Assembly (NCBI GenBank): GCA_020845495.1
Contig: JADLFM010000243.1
Coordinates: forward strand, 62,001-126,000
Direction: 5' to 3'
Length of the DNA stretch: 64,000 nt
Source: Chloroflexota bacterium
GTDB lineage: Bacteria > Chloroflexota > UBA6077 > JACCZL01
Below, piece after piece: positions 34,836 through 42,907 of this stretch. A program made the translations under genes and the position numbers. The notes under the pieces were generated by a model. The model saw nothing but the letters and a program-made list of their open reading frames with translations. It was not told where the DNA came from and ran no database searches. How positions within the stretch are numbered: the stretch's first letter is position 1; each line of letters starts with the position of its first letter.

Positions 34836-34917
34836 GAGGCACTGTACGCCGCACACGCGTGCTCCTGCAAGTAAAAGCATCTGCGAACGCTCGCTCTGAG
34901 CGACCGGCTGTCGCGTC

Positions 34918-35967
34918 TCAGACCCGGTTGCCGGGTCGACGAACCAGCAGGTCGCGGTGGCCCACGGTCGCCGATAGGGCCTCGGCGGCGAGCCCCGCGC
35001 AGCGCTCCTGCTCCCAGTGTCGGACCTCCCACTCTGGCAGGTCGCCCAGTTCGCGTACGCTCTCGACCACGAACCGTAGGAGGCGTTCCAGTACGGTACG
35101 CCCGGCTGGACCATCCGCCGCCCGCACCTGCCAGACGGCGTCGGCGGCATGGACCAGGTGCAGGCCGGCCGACCCGAGCGCCGCCTCCAGCCGCGTCCCT
35201 GCCGTCGAGCCGCCGTACGATGGCTCCTGAAGGCGATGACGGTCCATATGGCGGTGGTACGCGGTCACGATCCGCTCGTCGAGGACTGGGTCATTCGTCG
35301 GCGCGAACCTCGTCTGTCCATCGTAGGTCAGGGCAAGGTGGGCGAGACCGCCTGGCCGAAGTAGCGCGGTGATCCGTCCGAGCAGCCGGTCGAGCGGCAG
35401 CAGATCGGCGAGGGCGTGGCCGAGCACGAGATCGACCCGCCCATCAGCCGGGCCGCCACGTGATACGAGTGGTGCCAGCGCATCCCCGATGACTGCCTTG
35501 ACTCGAACGTGGCGGCCATCAATGCGTACATCGTACCGGCCTATCGGCACAGCGTCCGCTGACGCCACGCCTGTGGAAGAGGAGTCACCGGCGGACGGGC
35601 GGGCGAGCGTCACCGCCGCTCCGACCTCGCGCGCCCAGGCGGCGGGGCCGGCCGCAAGCAACACGGCATCGACGTCCACGGCGTAGGCATCGAGTGCATG
35701 CGGGGCCAGCCACTCGGCGGCCCGCCGGAGCGCAGCCCCGGTCCCGCTCCCAAGGTCGACCACGACGAGCGGGCGCTCGGCGGATTGTGTGCTCGCCCAG
35801 GAACGGATCGCCCAGACGATCGAGGTGTCCAGCGCGGCCCGGTCATAGGCGGTCCGCGCCGCGAGCCAGGGTGCGTCAAAGGAGCTCACGGGCGACGGCT
35901 CGTTGTCACGACGTCCATCTCGTACCAGCGGACGTATCGCGTCCCCATCAGGAAGCCGGCACCGCAC
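34918..35967 (-). CDS. SAM-dependent class I methyltransferase
   Basis: This cytosolic methyltransferase of about 349 residues has the SAM motif VVVDLGSGTGAALRRAAEWL, the acidic strand end AYAVDVDAVLL, VDLVLGHALADLLP and LLRPGGLAHLALTYDGQ. The acceptor is unknown. The start is uncertain: GTG at 35967 overlaps the preceding glycosyltransferase by 20 bp and has GGAAG upstream, while GTG at 35889 (starting SSFDAPWLAARTAYD) removes an Arg-rich head. Its tight link to the glycosyltransferase suggests joint modification of one product. Confidence 0.82.
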   Translation of the reverse strand: MRCRLPDGDAIRPLVRDGRRDNEPSPVSSFDAPWLAARTAYDRAALDTSIVWAIRSWASTQSAERPLVVVDLGSGTGAALRRAAEWLAPHALDAYAVDVDAVLLAAGPAAWAREVGAAVTLARPSAGDSSSTGVASADAVPIGRYDVRIDGRHVRVKAVIGDALAPLVSRGGPADGRVDLVLGHALADLLPLDRLLGRITALLRPGGLAHLALTYDGQTRFAPTNDPVLDERIVTAYHRHMDRHRLQEPSYGGSTAGTRLEAALGSAGLHLVHAADAVWQVRAADGPAGRTVLERLLRFVVESVRELGDLPEWEVRHWEQERCAGLAAEALSATVGHRDLLVRRPGNRV

Positions 35968-37231
35968 GCCGTGGTGCTTCCGTACCCTCGGCGGTGCGGC
36001 CACCCTGGGCGTCGATGGGCGTGCCATCGTGCGTTCGAACGAGCACGTCCTCGAATAGCTCGACGCTCTCAGCCCAGGTTGGCAGATCCTGGGCCCGCTC
36101 GGACGCCAGGATGGAGCGGCGACTTCGCTCGGACGGATCATCCAGGAGGCGCACCAGCGCTCGAGCCATGCTGGCTGCGTCGCCAGGCATCACCAGTTCG
36201 GCCTCGGCGCCATCGCGGACGACCTCGGGCACCGCACCGACCCGGGTCGCGACGATGGGAAGCCTGGCGTCGAGGGCCTCAGCCAGCACCATGCCGTAGC
36301 CCTCATAGGTGGACGCGAGCAGGAACGCGTCGGCCGACCGGTAGAGCGCCATGAGCGCATCGGACCGAACCCGTCCATGAACCCGGACACGCCCGGCGAG
36401 AGATGGCTGGCGCAGCGCAGCCCGGATGCGTTGTGCGTGGTCCCGATCGCGATCCGGATCGCCCACGAGATCGAGGCTGATGCACGGCGGCGTCAGCGCG
36501 AGCGCACCGAGTGCCGTGAGAATACCCTTGCGGGGCGTCCAGTGCCCGACCAGTAGCACGCGCAGGCACGCGTTGGGCCGCTGGCTCTCGCCTATCCGCA
36601 CGAGGGCGCCCCCAGCCCTCTCTTCTGAAGGTAGGCGAGCGAGGGCTGGGGGCTGAGGAGGCTCCCGCCGGACGTGCGGGTCTTCCACGGTTCCGCGGCC
36701 AGCGTGGGTATCGAGCCCGGGCCGTATCACGTCGACCGGGCATGCCGCTCTCAGCAGCGGGCGCACCGTCCCGGCAGTGGTGACGCTCGTGCAGATCACC
36801 GCATCTGCAGTGCGGAGGGCAAGCCGCTCGACGGCTCGGGCAACACTGCGCGGCACCATCGGCCCAGGCTCCGAGCAGCGAAGATGGTGGACGAGGACGA
36901 CGAGACAAGGGACACAGGCTCGGCGGCCTCGTGCCGCGCTCCGAAGGCCGCGCCGGTGAAGGAGCGCGGCAACGAGCGCCGGGTGCGCCAGTTCGTCGAC
37001 GACGGCGAACGCGTACGCGCCGCCTCTCACGGCTTCGAGCAGCCGTCGTCCAGCCGACAGATCGAACGGCCAGCACGATACCCCGATGTCATGAACGTCG
37101 ACACGGTGGCCTCGGCGCCGAAGTCCGGCCACGATGCGGGCGTCGTACAGGTAGCCGCCGGTCACCTGATCGATCGGGCCAGGCACGACCCAGGCGATGC
37201 GTAATGGCGTCGGCTGGGCTCCATCGACCAT
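35948..37231 (-). CDS. GT4-family glycosyltransferase with an insertion in the interdomain linker
   Basis: This 427-residue GT-B enzyme has an N-terminal acceptor domain (RIAWVVPGPIDQVTGGYLYD) and a C-terminal nucleotide-sugar domain. The latter has LRVLLVGHWTPRKG, YRSADAFLLASTYEGYGMVLAEAL (landmarks) and the E-x7-E pair around STYEGYGMVLAEA. Between the domains, residues near 190-220 (PPQPPALARLPSEERAGG) are unlike the family and coincide with a 13-bp-arm hairpin element at 36608-36653. The ATG at 37231 lacks an obvious ribosome site. The acceptor and donor are unknown. It overlaps the methyltransferase downstream. Confidence 0.88.
   Translation of the reverse strand: MVDGAQPTPLRIAWVVPGPIDQVTGGYLYDARIVAGLRRRGHRVDVHDIGVSCWPFDLSAGRRLLEAVRGGAYAFAVVDELAHPALVAALLHRRGLRSAARGRRACVPCLVVLVHHLRCSEPGPMVPRSVARAVERLALRTADAVICTSVTTAGTVRPLLRAACPVDVIRPGLDTHAGRGTVEDPHVRREPPQPPALARLPSEERAGGALVRIGESQRPNACLRVLLVGHWTPRKGILTALGALALTPPCISLDLVGDPDRDRDHAQRIRAALRQPSLAGRVRVHGRVRSDALMALYRSADAFLLASTYEGYGMVLAEALDARLPIVATRVGAVPEVVRDGAEAELVMPGDAASMARALVRLLDDPSERSRRSILASERAQDLPTWAESVELFEDVLVRTHDGTPIDAQGGRTAEGTEAPRRAVPAS
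36608..36653. repeat. Hairpin repeat element inside the GT4 gene
   Basis: GCCCCCAGCCCTC (36608-36620) pairs with GAGGGCTGGGGGC (36641-36653) around a 20-base centre. Sequences of this style are normally intergenic in GC-rich genomes; here one is read in frame as Pro/Ala-rich linker. Confidence 0.7.
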
Positions 37232-37332
37232 GACAGGCGTATATCAGACAGACTACCGGCTTGCCTAGAGATGTGAGATGGGCACGCTGAGAGCCGGCCG
37301 CGGTGATCTGCCATCATTGAGCCGCACGGCCG

Positions 37333-37447
37333 GCATCGGCGAGGGCGAGCATCGGCGAGGGCGAGGCCCGACCGCGCGGATTCTGCCCGCGCAGGCCAGC
37401 GCCCGTACGGGCCAGCGCCCGTGCGGGCCAGCGCCCGTGCGGGCCAG
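37333..37447. repeat. Two adjacent 16-bp tandem arrays
   Basis: GCATCGGCGAGGGCGA occurs twice (37333, 37349). Then GGCCAGCGCCCGTGCG occurs three times (37394 with one change, 37410, 37426) and ends in a partial copy at 37442-37447, just before the cyclase-family start at 37459. Confidence 0.88.
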
Positions 37448-37458
37448 TGGGGGGAGTG

Positions 37459-38097
37459 ATGGCGCTCTACGATCTGACGGTCACACTCCTCCCGGGCATG
37501 CCGACCTGGGACGGCGAGCCCGGCCCGTCGCTGCAACCGCTCCAGGAGATTGGCAAGGAGGGCGGGACCGCGCGCGTCTCGGCCCTGACGATGGGCCTCC
37601 ACTGTGGCACCCACGTCGATGCGCCCTGCCACTACTTCCCTGGCGGCGCGGGCGTCGAAGCGCTCCCGCTCGACGCGATGATCGGGCCGTGCCGGGTGAT
37701 CGTGGTAGGGGCAGCATCACAGATCGAGCCGGCGGACCTGGCGGCGGCGCGTGGCGCCGAGCGCGTGCTGCTCAAGACCTCCAGTACCCACTTATGGGAC
37801 GATCCGACCTTTCGCCGGGACTTTGTCGCGCTTGGGCCGGCGGCTGCCCGCTGGCTCGTGGATGCCGGGGTCCGACTGGTCGGCATCGACTACCTCTCGG
37901 TCGATCCGTATGCAGCTGATCCGCCGGCTGCGCATCTGGCGTTGCTCGGGGCCGGGGTCGTGGTGGTGGAAGGACTCGATCTGCGAGCGGTCCCGCCCGG
38001 TGAGTACGATCTGACCTGTCTCCCCCTCAAGCTTGCCGGCGCGGACGGTGCGCCGGCCCGCGTCGTGCTGCGAACTGACCGCCGTACGGACTCCTGA
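37459..38097 (+). CDS. Cyclase-family metal hydrolase (kynurenine formamidase-like)
   Basis: This 212-residue metal-dependent amidohydrolase has the family motif GLHCGTHVDAPCHYFPGG, which supplies the metal His and Asp ligands, plus LLKTSSTHLWDDP and LVGIDYLSVDPY. Members include bacterial kynurenine formamidase and isatin hydrolase; no other kynurenine gene is nearby, so only the family is assigned. The ATG at 37459 has GGGGGAG upstream, replacing a GTG at 37447. It stands alone behind the 16-bp arrays. Confidence 0.88.
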   Translation: MALYDLTVTLLPGMPTWDGEPGPSLQPLQEIGKEGGTARVSALTMGLHCGTHVDAPCHYFPGGAGVEALPLDAMIGPCRVIVVGAASQIEPADLAAARGAERVLLKTSSTHLWDDPTFRRDFVALGPAAARWLVDAGVRLVGIDYLSVDPYAADPPAAHLALLGAGVVVVEGLDLRAVPPGEYDLTCLPLKLAGADGAPARVVLRTDRRTDS

Positions 38098-38119
38098 GGC
38101 AGCAACGCCCTTCCACCTG

Positions 38120-38161
38120 ATGAACCACCCACTATGAACCACCCACTATGAACCACCCACT
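38120..38161. repeat. Tandem array, 3 copies of a 14-bp unit
   Basis: ATGAACCACCCACT is repeated perfectly at 38120, 38134 and 38148, between the cyclase-family gene and pyruvate kinase. Confidence 0.93.
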
Positions 38162-38307
38162 GGTGTGGAGCCTCGCTCTGCGCCACACACGCTGCGGACG
38201 GAGGCGGCACGACCTCCCGTATCAGGCGTGGCCTCCGCTGCACGCTCCGCCCGACGTGTACGCTGTAGGCGGATACGTTGTAGCTGTACGAGATGGAGGA
38301 GCCAGGA

Positions 38308-39735
38308 ATGCCCCCACGCCGCCGCGCCAGGATCGTTGCCACCCTCGGCCCCGCGACCGACGACGCGTCGACGCTCGAAGCCCTGCTGGCCGCTGGCGTG
38401 AACGTGGTTCGCCTCAACTTCTCTCATGGCACGCACGCCCAGCATGCCGCGCGGATCGAGAAGGTCCGCGCCATCGCGCCGAGACTCGGCCGACCGATTG
38501 CCATCATGCTCGACCTTCAGGGCCCGAAGATCCGGACCGGCACGCTCGTCGGCGGCCAGCCGGTAGCGCTCGATCGAGGCGATGTGCTCACCATCACCAC
38601 CCGGCCCATCGAGGGCACCGCCACCTGTGTCTCGACCACCTATCAGGGTCTTCCTCACGATTGCCACCCTGGCGATACCGTGCTGATCGACGACGGGAAA
38701 CTCCGAGCCGTGGTGTTGGACACCGAGTCGGACTCCGTCAGGCTTCAGATCGTCGACGGCGGCGTCCTCAAGGAGCACAAGGGTATAAACCTGCCGGGCG
38801 TGGCGGTCTCAGCGCCGGCCCTGACTGAGAAGGATAAGGTCGATCTGGCGTTCGGGCTCGAGCAAGGCGTCGATCTCGTCGCCCTGAGCTTCGTCCGTGC
38901 AGCGACCGACATGCATCTAGCACGTGCACTCCTGGCCCAGCACCAGAAGACCGTGCCGCTGATCGCCAAACTCGAGAAGCCTCAGGCTATCGAGCAGTTG
39001 GACAGTATCCTGGCCGCGAGCGATGGCGTGATGGTTGCGCGGGGTGACCTTGGCGTCGAGTTAGCGCCGGAGGACGTACCACCGCTCCAGAAGACCATTA
39101 TCAGGAAGGCGAACCGGCGCGGTATCCCAGTCATCACGGCCACCCAGATGCTGGAATCGATGATTACTGAGGAGATGCCAACGCGCGCCGAAGCCTCGGA
39201 CGTGGCGAACTCGATCTGGGATGGGACGGATGCCGTCATGCTCTCCGGAGAGACGGCGGTTGGGGCGCACCCGGTCGAGGTCATCAAGATGATGCATCGG
39301 ATCGTCTGCCGCGCTGAGGCCGCCCAGCCTCGCAGCGATGGCCTCGATCACCCCCGTACCAGCCACGCCCATGCCATCAGTCACGCCGCCCGCTCGCTGG
39401 CTGAGGATCTGAAGGTCACGGCTATTGCCGCCTTCACGCGCACCGGCCGCACCGCGCAACTGCTCTCAATGGACCGGCCACGCGTGCCGATCTACGCCTT
39501 CACGCCGGATCAGTCGGTGTATCGCCGACTGGCGCTCTGGTGGGGGGTCACCCCGGTGCTTGACGACCTGCCAGCCGACAGCGGAGCGATGATCCACGAG
39601 ATGGAAGCCCGGCTCGTGGAGCGTGGTCACGTCGCATCGGGTGACATGATCGTCATTGTGGGGTCGATGCCGTTTCGGCAGGGTGTCCATACGAATTTTT
39701 TGAAGTTGCACACGGTTGGCGGGCATCGCCGCTGA
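38308..39735 (+). CDS. pyk: Pyruvate kinase
   Basis: This glycolytic enzyme converts phosphoenolpyruvate and ADP to pyruvate and ATP. The 475-residue protein shows VRLNFSHG, the substrate loop MLDLQGPKIRTG, the catalytic Lys in LIAKLEKPQAIEQLDSI and VMVARGDLGVEL. ATQMLESM and a full C-terminal domain (AIAAFTRTGRTAQLLS) follow. The ATG at 38308 is favoured by GGAGGAGCCAGGA just upstream; an ATG at 38293 would sit on the ribosome site itself. It is a single-gene unit behind the 14-bp array. Confidence 0.97.
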   Translation: MPPRRRARIVATLGPATDDASTLEALLAAGVNVVRLNFSHGTHAQHAARIEKVRAIAPRLGRPIAIMLDLQGPKIRTGTLVGGQPVALDRGDVLTITTRPIEGTATCVSTTYQGLPHDCHPGDTVLIDDGKLRAVVLDTESDSVRLQIVDGGVLKEHKGINLPGVAVSAPALTEKDKVDLAFGLEQGVDLVALSFVRAATDMHLARALLAQHQKTVPLIAKLEKPQAIEQLDSILAASDGVMVARGDLGVELAPEDVPPLQKTIIRKANRRGIPVITATQMLESMITEEMPTRAEASDVANSIWDGTDAVMLSGETAVGAHPVEVIKMMHRIVCRAEAAQPRSDGLDHPRTSHAHAISHAARSLAEDLKVTAIAAFTRTGRTAQLLSMDRPRVPIYAFTPDQSVYRRLALWWGVTPVLDDLPADSGAMIHEMEARLVERGHVASGDMIVIVGSMPFRQGVHTNFLKLHTVGGHRR

Positions 39736-39830
39736 GGCTCCCCGCCCGACGGTCGCGCCGTCGGCTCGGTGAGGCCAGATGCGCCTGACCTTCCACCTGG
39801 CCGACTTCCATTCGTCAGGTGAGTCCCTGG

Positions 39831-39836
39831 TATAGT
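39831..39836 (+). promoter_or_regulatory. -10 box candidate for the GT4 gene
   Basis: TATAGT at 39831-39836, 18 bp before the GTG start at 39855, is a good -10 match in GC-rich surroundings. No clear -35 was found, and the spacing implies a very short leader. Confidence 0.35.
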
Positions 39837-39854
39837 CCCGCGGGAGTCAACGCG

Positions 39855-41021
39855 GTGCGAATTGGTATCAACGCCCTCTTCCTGCAAAAGCCGGCCTCGG
39901 GCTCCGGCCAGCATCTGTTCTATCTGCTCGAGGGCCTCGACGCTTACGACAAGCGAAACGAGTACGTCCTGCTGAGCCCGCGCTTCCGCAAGGCCTACCA
40001 GGTCCGCTTTCCTCAACTCCCGTCCGACCGCTTCCGAAACGTCGAGGTCTGGACCAAGATGGCCCGCCTTGGCGAGAACTTCGAGAAGCTCTGGTGGGAG
40101 CAGATCGGGCTAGTCAACGCCGCCCGGAAGGAAAAGATCGACCTCCTGCACTGCCCATACTTCGCGGCCCCGGCCATGCGGATCTGTCCGACCGTCGTGA
40201 CCATTCACGACGTCATCCCGCTGGTCATGCCGGAGTATCGCTGGCGCGAGGCGAGCCGGTTGTACACCGGGCTGGTCTCGTTCACCTCGAAGCGGGCCGA
40301 TGCAATCATCGCCGTCTCGGAGTGCTCGCGGCGCGACATCGTCGCCACGCTCGGCATCCCGGCTGACAAGATCCACGTCATCGGCAATGCCGTCCACCCG
40401 AGCTACTATCCGATCACCGACTCCTGGCTGCTGGCGGCGGTTCGCGAGCGCTACAACATCGCCCGCAAGTACATCCTGTATTTTGGCGGGTTCGACTTGC
40501 GGAAGAACGTGCACCGGATCATCCGTTCGTACGCGGCCCTGCCGGCCACACTGCGCGCCGAGTATCAACTGGTGATTGCCGGTCGACTCCATCTGCTGGG
40601 GCACCCGCTGTATCCGGACCCGCGTCCGCTCGTCCGGGAACTGGACATGGGCGACCGGATCATCTTTACAGGCCAGATCCGGGAGCAGGACAAGGCACCG
40701 CTCTACAGCGGCGCGACCGTCTTCCTGTTCCCGTCCTTGTACGAGGGGTTCGGGATGCCGGTGCTGGAGGCTATGGCCTGCGGGGCGCCGGTCGTGACCT
40801 CGCGGGTCTCGGCGCTGCCAGAAGTGGCGGGCGACGCCGGGGTGCTGGTCGATCCGTACAGCGAGCCGGCCATCACCGAGGCCGTTGGAGAACTGCTTAC
40901 CAGCCCGAAGCGCCGCGCCGAGCTCGGCCAACGGGCGCGCGAGCGGTCGCGGATGTTCTCCTGGCGGCAGGTCGCCGAACAGACCGTGAAAGTGTACGAG
41001 CAGGTCGGCACTCAGACCTAA
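39855..41021 (+). CDS. GT4-family glycosyltransferase
   Basis: This 388-residue GT-B retaining glycosyltransferase has the acceptor domain [20 protein letters not shown], the linker strand [13 protein letters not shown] and [19 protein letters not shown]. The donor domain has [21 protein letters not shown] (landmark) and the E-x7-E motif [19 protein letters not shown]. The overall layout resembles mannosyltransferases of the WbaZ/RfaB type. The GTG at 39855 follows GGGAG; a GTG at 39819 lies on the promoter. It is a single gene, so its glycan is unknown. Confidence 0.93.
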   Translation: MRIGINALFLQKPASGSGQHLFYLLEGLDAYDKRNEYVLLSPRFRKAYQVRFPQLPSDRFRNVEVWTKMARLGENFEKLWWEQIGLVNAARKEKIDLLHCPYFAAPAMRICPTVVTIHDVIPLVMPEYRWREASRLYTGLVSFTSKRADAIIAVSECSRRDIVATLGIPADKIHVIGNAVHPSYYPITDSWLLAAVRERYNIARKYILYFGGFDLRKNVHRIIRSYAALPATLRAEYQLVIAGRLHLLGHPLYPDPRPLVRELDMGDRIIFTGQIREQDKAPLYSGATVFLFPSLYEGFGMPVLEAMACGAPVVTSRVSALPEVAGDAGVLVDPYSEPAITEAVGELLTSPKRRAELGQRARERSRMFSWRQVAEQTVKVYEQVGTQT

Positions 41022-41128
41022 TGGGTCACGTCGCAGTTGGCTGAAAGCCCCCCACCCCCGTGCGCGGGAGAGGGGCGGCTGATCCGAAAGCGCCGATGCT
41101 CAAACACTGGTGGCGTGACCCGCCAGTC

Positions 41129-41315
41129 TCGACTTCCGCCATTTCTCGTCAGGGCCACCGGATCCAGATAGCAGGAAGCGGTGATCTTCGTCGTCATCGC
41201 GACGCAGACGCCGGCAAGGAAACTCCCGACGAGGCCATCCCCGCCTGGTCGTCATCTCATCTGGTGCTCCACCAATGGCCGAGGTCTGCCCGAGGCGCGA
41301 AATGGCGGAAGTCGA
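41129..41315. mobile_element. MITE-like 187-bp element with 17-bp terminal inverted repeats
   Basis: TCGACTTCCGCCATTTC at 41129-41145 is the exact complement of 41299-41315. The interior has no open frame of interest and no internal similarity to the ends. No target-site duplication could be confirmed, so the mobile assignment is tentative; a long-range attenuator or a decayed element are alternatives. Confidence 0.4.
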
Positions 41316-41320
41316 GTCTA

Positions 41321-41377
41321 GAGCGCAGCGAGGAATTTCCTGCGCCCCTGCCCGTCAGGAGCCTCCTCGCTACGCTC
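41321..41377. repeat. Imperfect palindrome (repetitive extragenic type)
   Basis: GAGCGCAGCGAGGA (41321-41334) pairs with TCCTCGCTACGCTC (41364-41377) with one mismatch around 29 bases. This wording is common in repetitive extragenic elements of GC-rich bacteria. Confidence 0.5.
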
Positions 41378-41437
41378 AGGTTGGCCGATAGCGCCGGGAT
41401 GCCGGTGACCGTCCGGGTACGGTGCTGCAATAGGGTG

Positions 41438-41704
41438 CTACTCTCGGAAGCCGCTCTCCTCGGCCGCCACGATCGCCGCCTGAAGCTGTGCCAGAAGCGC
41501 CTTGCCGGAGGCGATGTCGAGCTCCACCGCGACCCGCGCGCCGGGCTCGAGCGCCGGGTTCACGAAGTCGAGCAGCAGCGCGTGCTCGTTGCGGAAGTAC
41601 GTCGTGTGGTCGTAGCCCACGTTCGCCTGGGTGACGGGGAACCAGCCCCGTGCGCCCTTGCCGCCGCCGGTGACGGCCGTCTTCAACGCGATCGTCGTGC
41701 ACAT
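41438..41704 (-). CDS. Small conserved protein, DUF6295-like
   Basis: This 88-residue protein begins MCTTIALKTAVTGGGKGARG, then WFPVTQANVGYDHTTYFRNEHALLLDFVNPALEP (landmarks WFPVTQANVGYDH and EHALLLDFVN) and RVAVELDIASGKALL. The pattern resembles a small DUF6295-like family of unknown function; I recognise it by motif only. The ATG at 41704 has GGAGGG at long spacing; an upstream in-frame start adds 16 Arg-rich residues. Conserved His/Asp/Glu positions could form a metal site. It follows the hydrolase gene on the same strand by 129 bp. Confidence 0.7.
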   Translation of the reverse strand: MCTTIALKTAVTGGGKGARGWFPVTQANVGYDHTTYFRNEHALLLDFVNPALEPGARVAVELDIASGKALLAQLQAAIVAAEESGFRE

Positions 41705-41833
41705 CGTGCGTCTGTCCCTCCTGGTCGCCGATTGGCGCCCGTGCTCTGTCAACTCGTGCTACGCCGGACTGCTGCGGAAGGAATGCCCTGGAGGAGCAAT
41801 CCCGCCCACTCGAGGTGTGCGACGCGGTGGGTA

Positions 41834-42598
41834 TCAGGTGAGGTGCTGGTTGAAGAACTCCAACACCTTGGCCCAGCCGTCCATCGCCTGCTGCTGTCGG
41901 TAGGCCGGTACGTGGTAGTAGAAGAAGCCGTGACCGGCGCCGTCATAGCGGTAGAACACGTAGTCGTTGCCATGCTGCTTCAGCGTTTCCTCGTGCTGGT
42001 TCACTTGCTCGGGAGTCGGCGCCTGGTCGTCGTTGCCAAACAGGCCGATCAGCGGCGCATTCAAGTTCGCCGTCAACTCGACTGGCGCGACCGGCCGCTG
42101 CGGAGTGGCCTGGTCCGGCCGGGTCACTACGCCACCGCCCCAGAGGTCACCCACCACGTCGAAGCCCGGGACGCTCGACGCCACCAGCAGCGCGTGCCGG
42201 CCGCCGGAGCACGTGCCGATGACCCCGACCTTGCCATTGCTCGACGGTTGGGCCTTGACCCACTGCATCGCGGCCTCGGCGTCGGCGATGACCGTCGCAT
42301 CCGGAACACCACCGTCGCCCCGCACTCGTGCGGCGACGTCGTCCGGCGTGCCGTGGCCGAAGCGCTCGTACAGGTCAGGGCAGATCGCGATGTAGCCGTG
42401 CTCGGCGAAGCGGCGGCTGAACTCCCGATAGAACTCGTCCCAGCCTGGCATGTGGTGGAGCAGCACCACGCCTGGGTACGGCCCGGGACCGTCGGGGCGG
42501 GCGATATAGGCATGCACCTCGTCGCCGTTACCACCGGCAATCCGCTGGACCCCGGCGATCATCCCACCCTCAGTGCCGGTCGAGAAGTCGTTCCACAT
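41834..42598 (-). CDS. Dienelactone hydrolase family protein
   Basis: This 254-residue alpha/beta hydrolase has the Cys nucleophile elbow GTCSGGRH, as in dienelactone hydrolases. The acid Asp is in FGNDDQAPTP and the His in GAGHGFFYY. PGVVLLHHMPGWDEF and FAEHGYIAICPDLYERFG are family-typical. The exact ester or lactone substrate is unknown; many members act on carboxymethylenebutenolide-like compounds. The ATG at 42598 has GGAGGT four bases upstream; an ATG at 42622 lacks a site. Confidence 0.92.
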   Translation of the reverse strand: MWNDFSTGTEGGMIAGVQRIAGGNGDEVHAYIARPDGPGPYPGVVLLHHMPGWDEFYREFSRRFAEHGYIAICPDLYERFGHGTPDDVAARVRGDGGVPDATVIADAEAAMQWVKAQPSSNGKVGVIGTCSGGRHALLVASSVPGFDVVGDLWGGGVVTRPDQATPQRPVAPVELTANLNAPLIGLFGNDDQAPTPEQVNQHEETLKQHGNDYVFYRYDGAGHGFFYYHVPAYRQQQAMDGWAKVLEFFNQHLT

Positions 42599-42907
42599 AC
42601 TGACCTCCGTTACCAGAGGCATGGTAGGTCAGCGGCGCGCTGACCGTCGACCAGTCCGTTGGCGCCCGCCGCTCGCATGGTAGAGGGATGTAGCCAGTGC
42701 CGACGTCGACTATGCTGCCAACGCCCATCGGCAGACGGCGCCGCGGGCGTGTGCGTACCGCCAGCGGAGGTATCGACTACCATCTGCCTCACCTCAGCCC
42801 GTCTGATGCCGTTGCCTGGCCAGTCTGGTACCGTTATCAGCGCTGGCCAGGCGGCCGGCGAGACACGGCTGTGACGACCTCACACAAGGGTGGTGGAGGA
42901 GATGACG
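42599..42907. other. 309-bp divergent promoter region
   Basis: This stretch lies between the hydrolase (minus) and the solute-binding protein (plus). No gene, strong hairpin or tandem repeat was recognised. Confidence 0.4.

Larger units (their letters stand above)
41022..41437. other. 416-bp repeat-rich non-coding region
   Basis: No gene is seen. It starts with a CCCCCACCCCCG...GGAGAGGGG-like repeat string (about 41048-41078), then holds the 17-bp inverted-repeat element (41129-41315) and the imperfect palindrome at 41321-41377. Confidence 0.6.
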
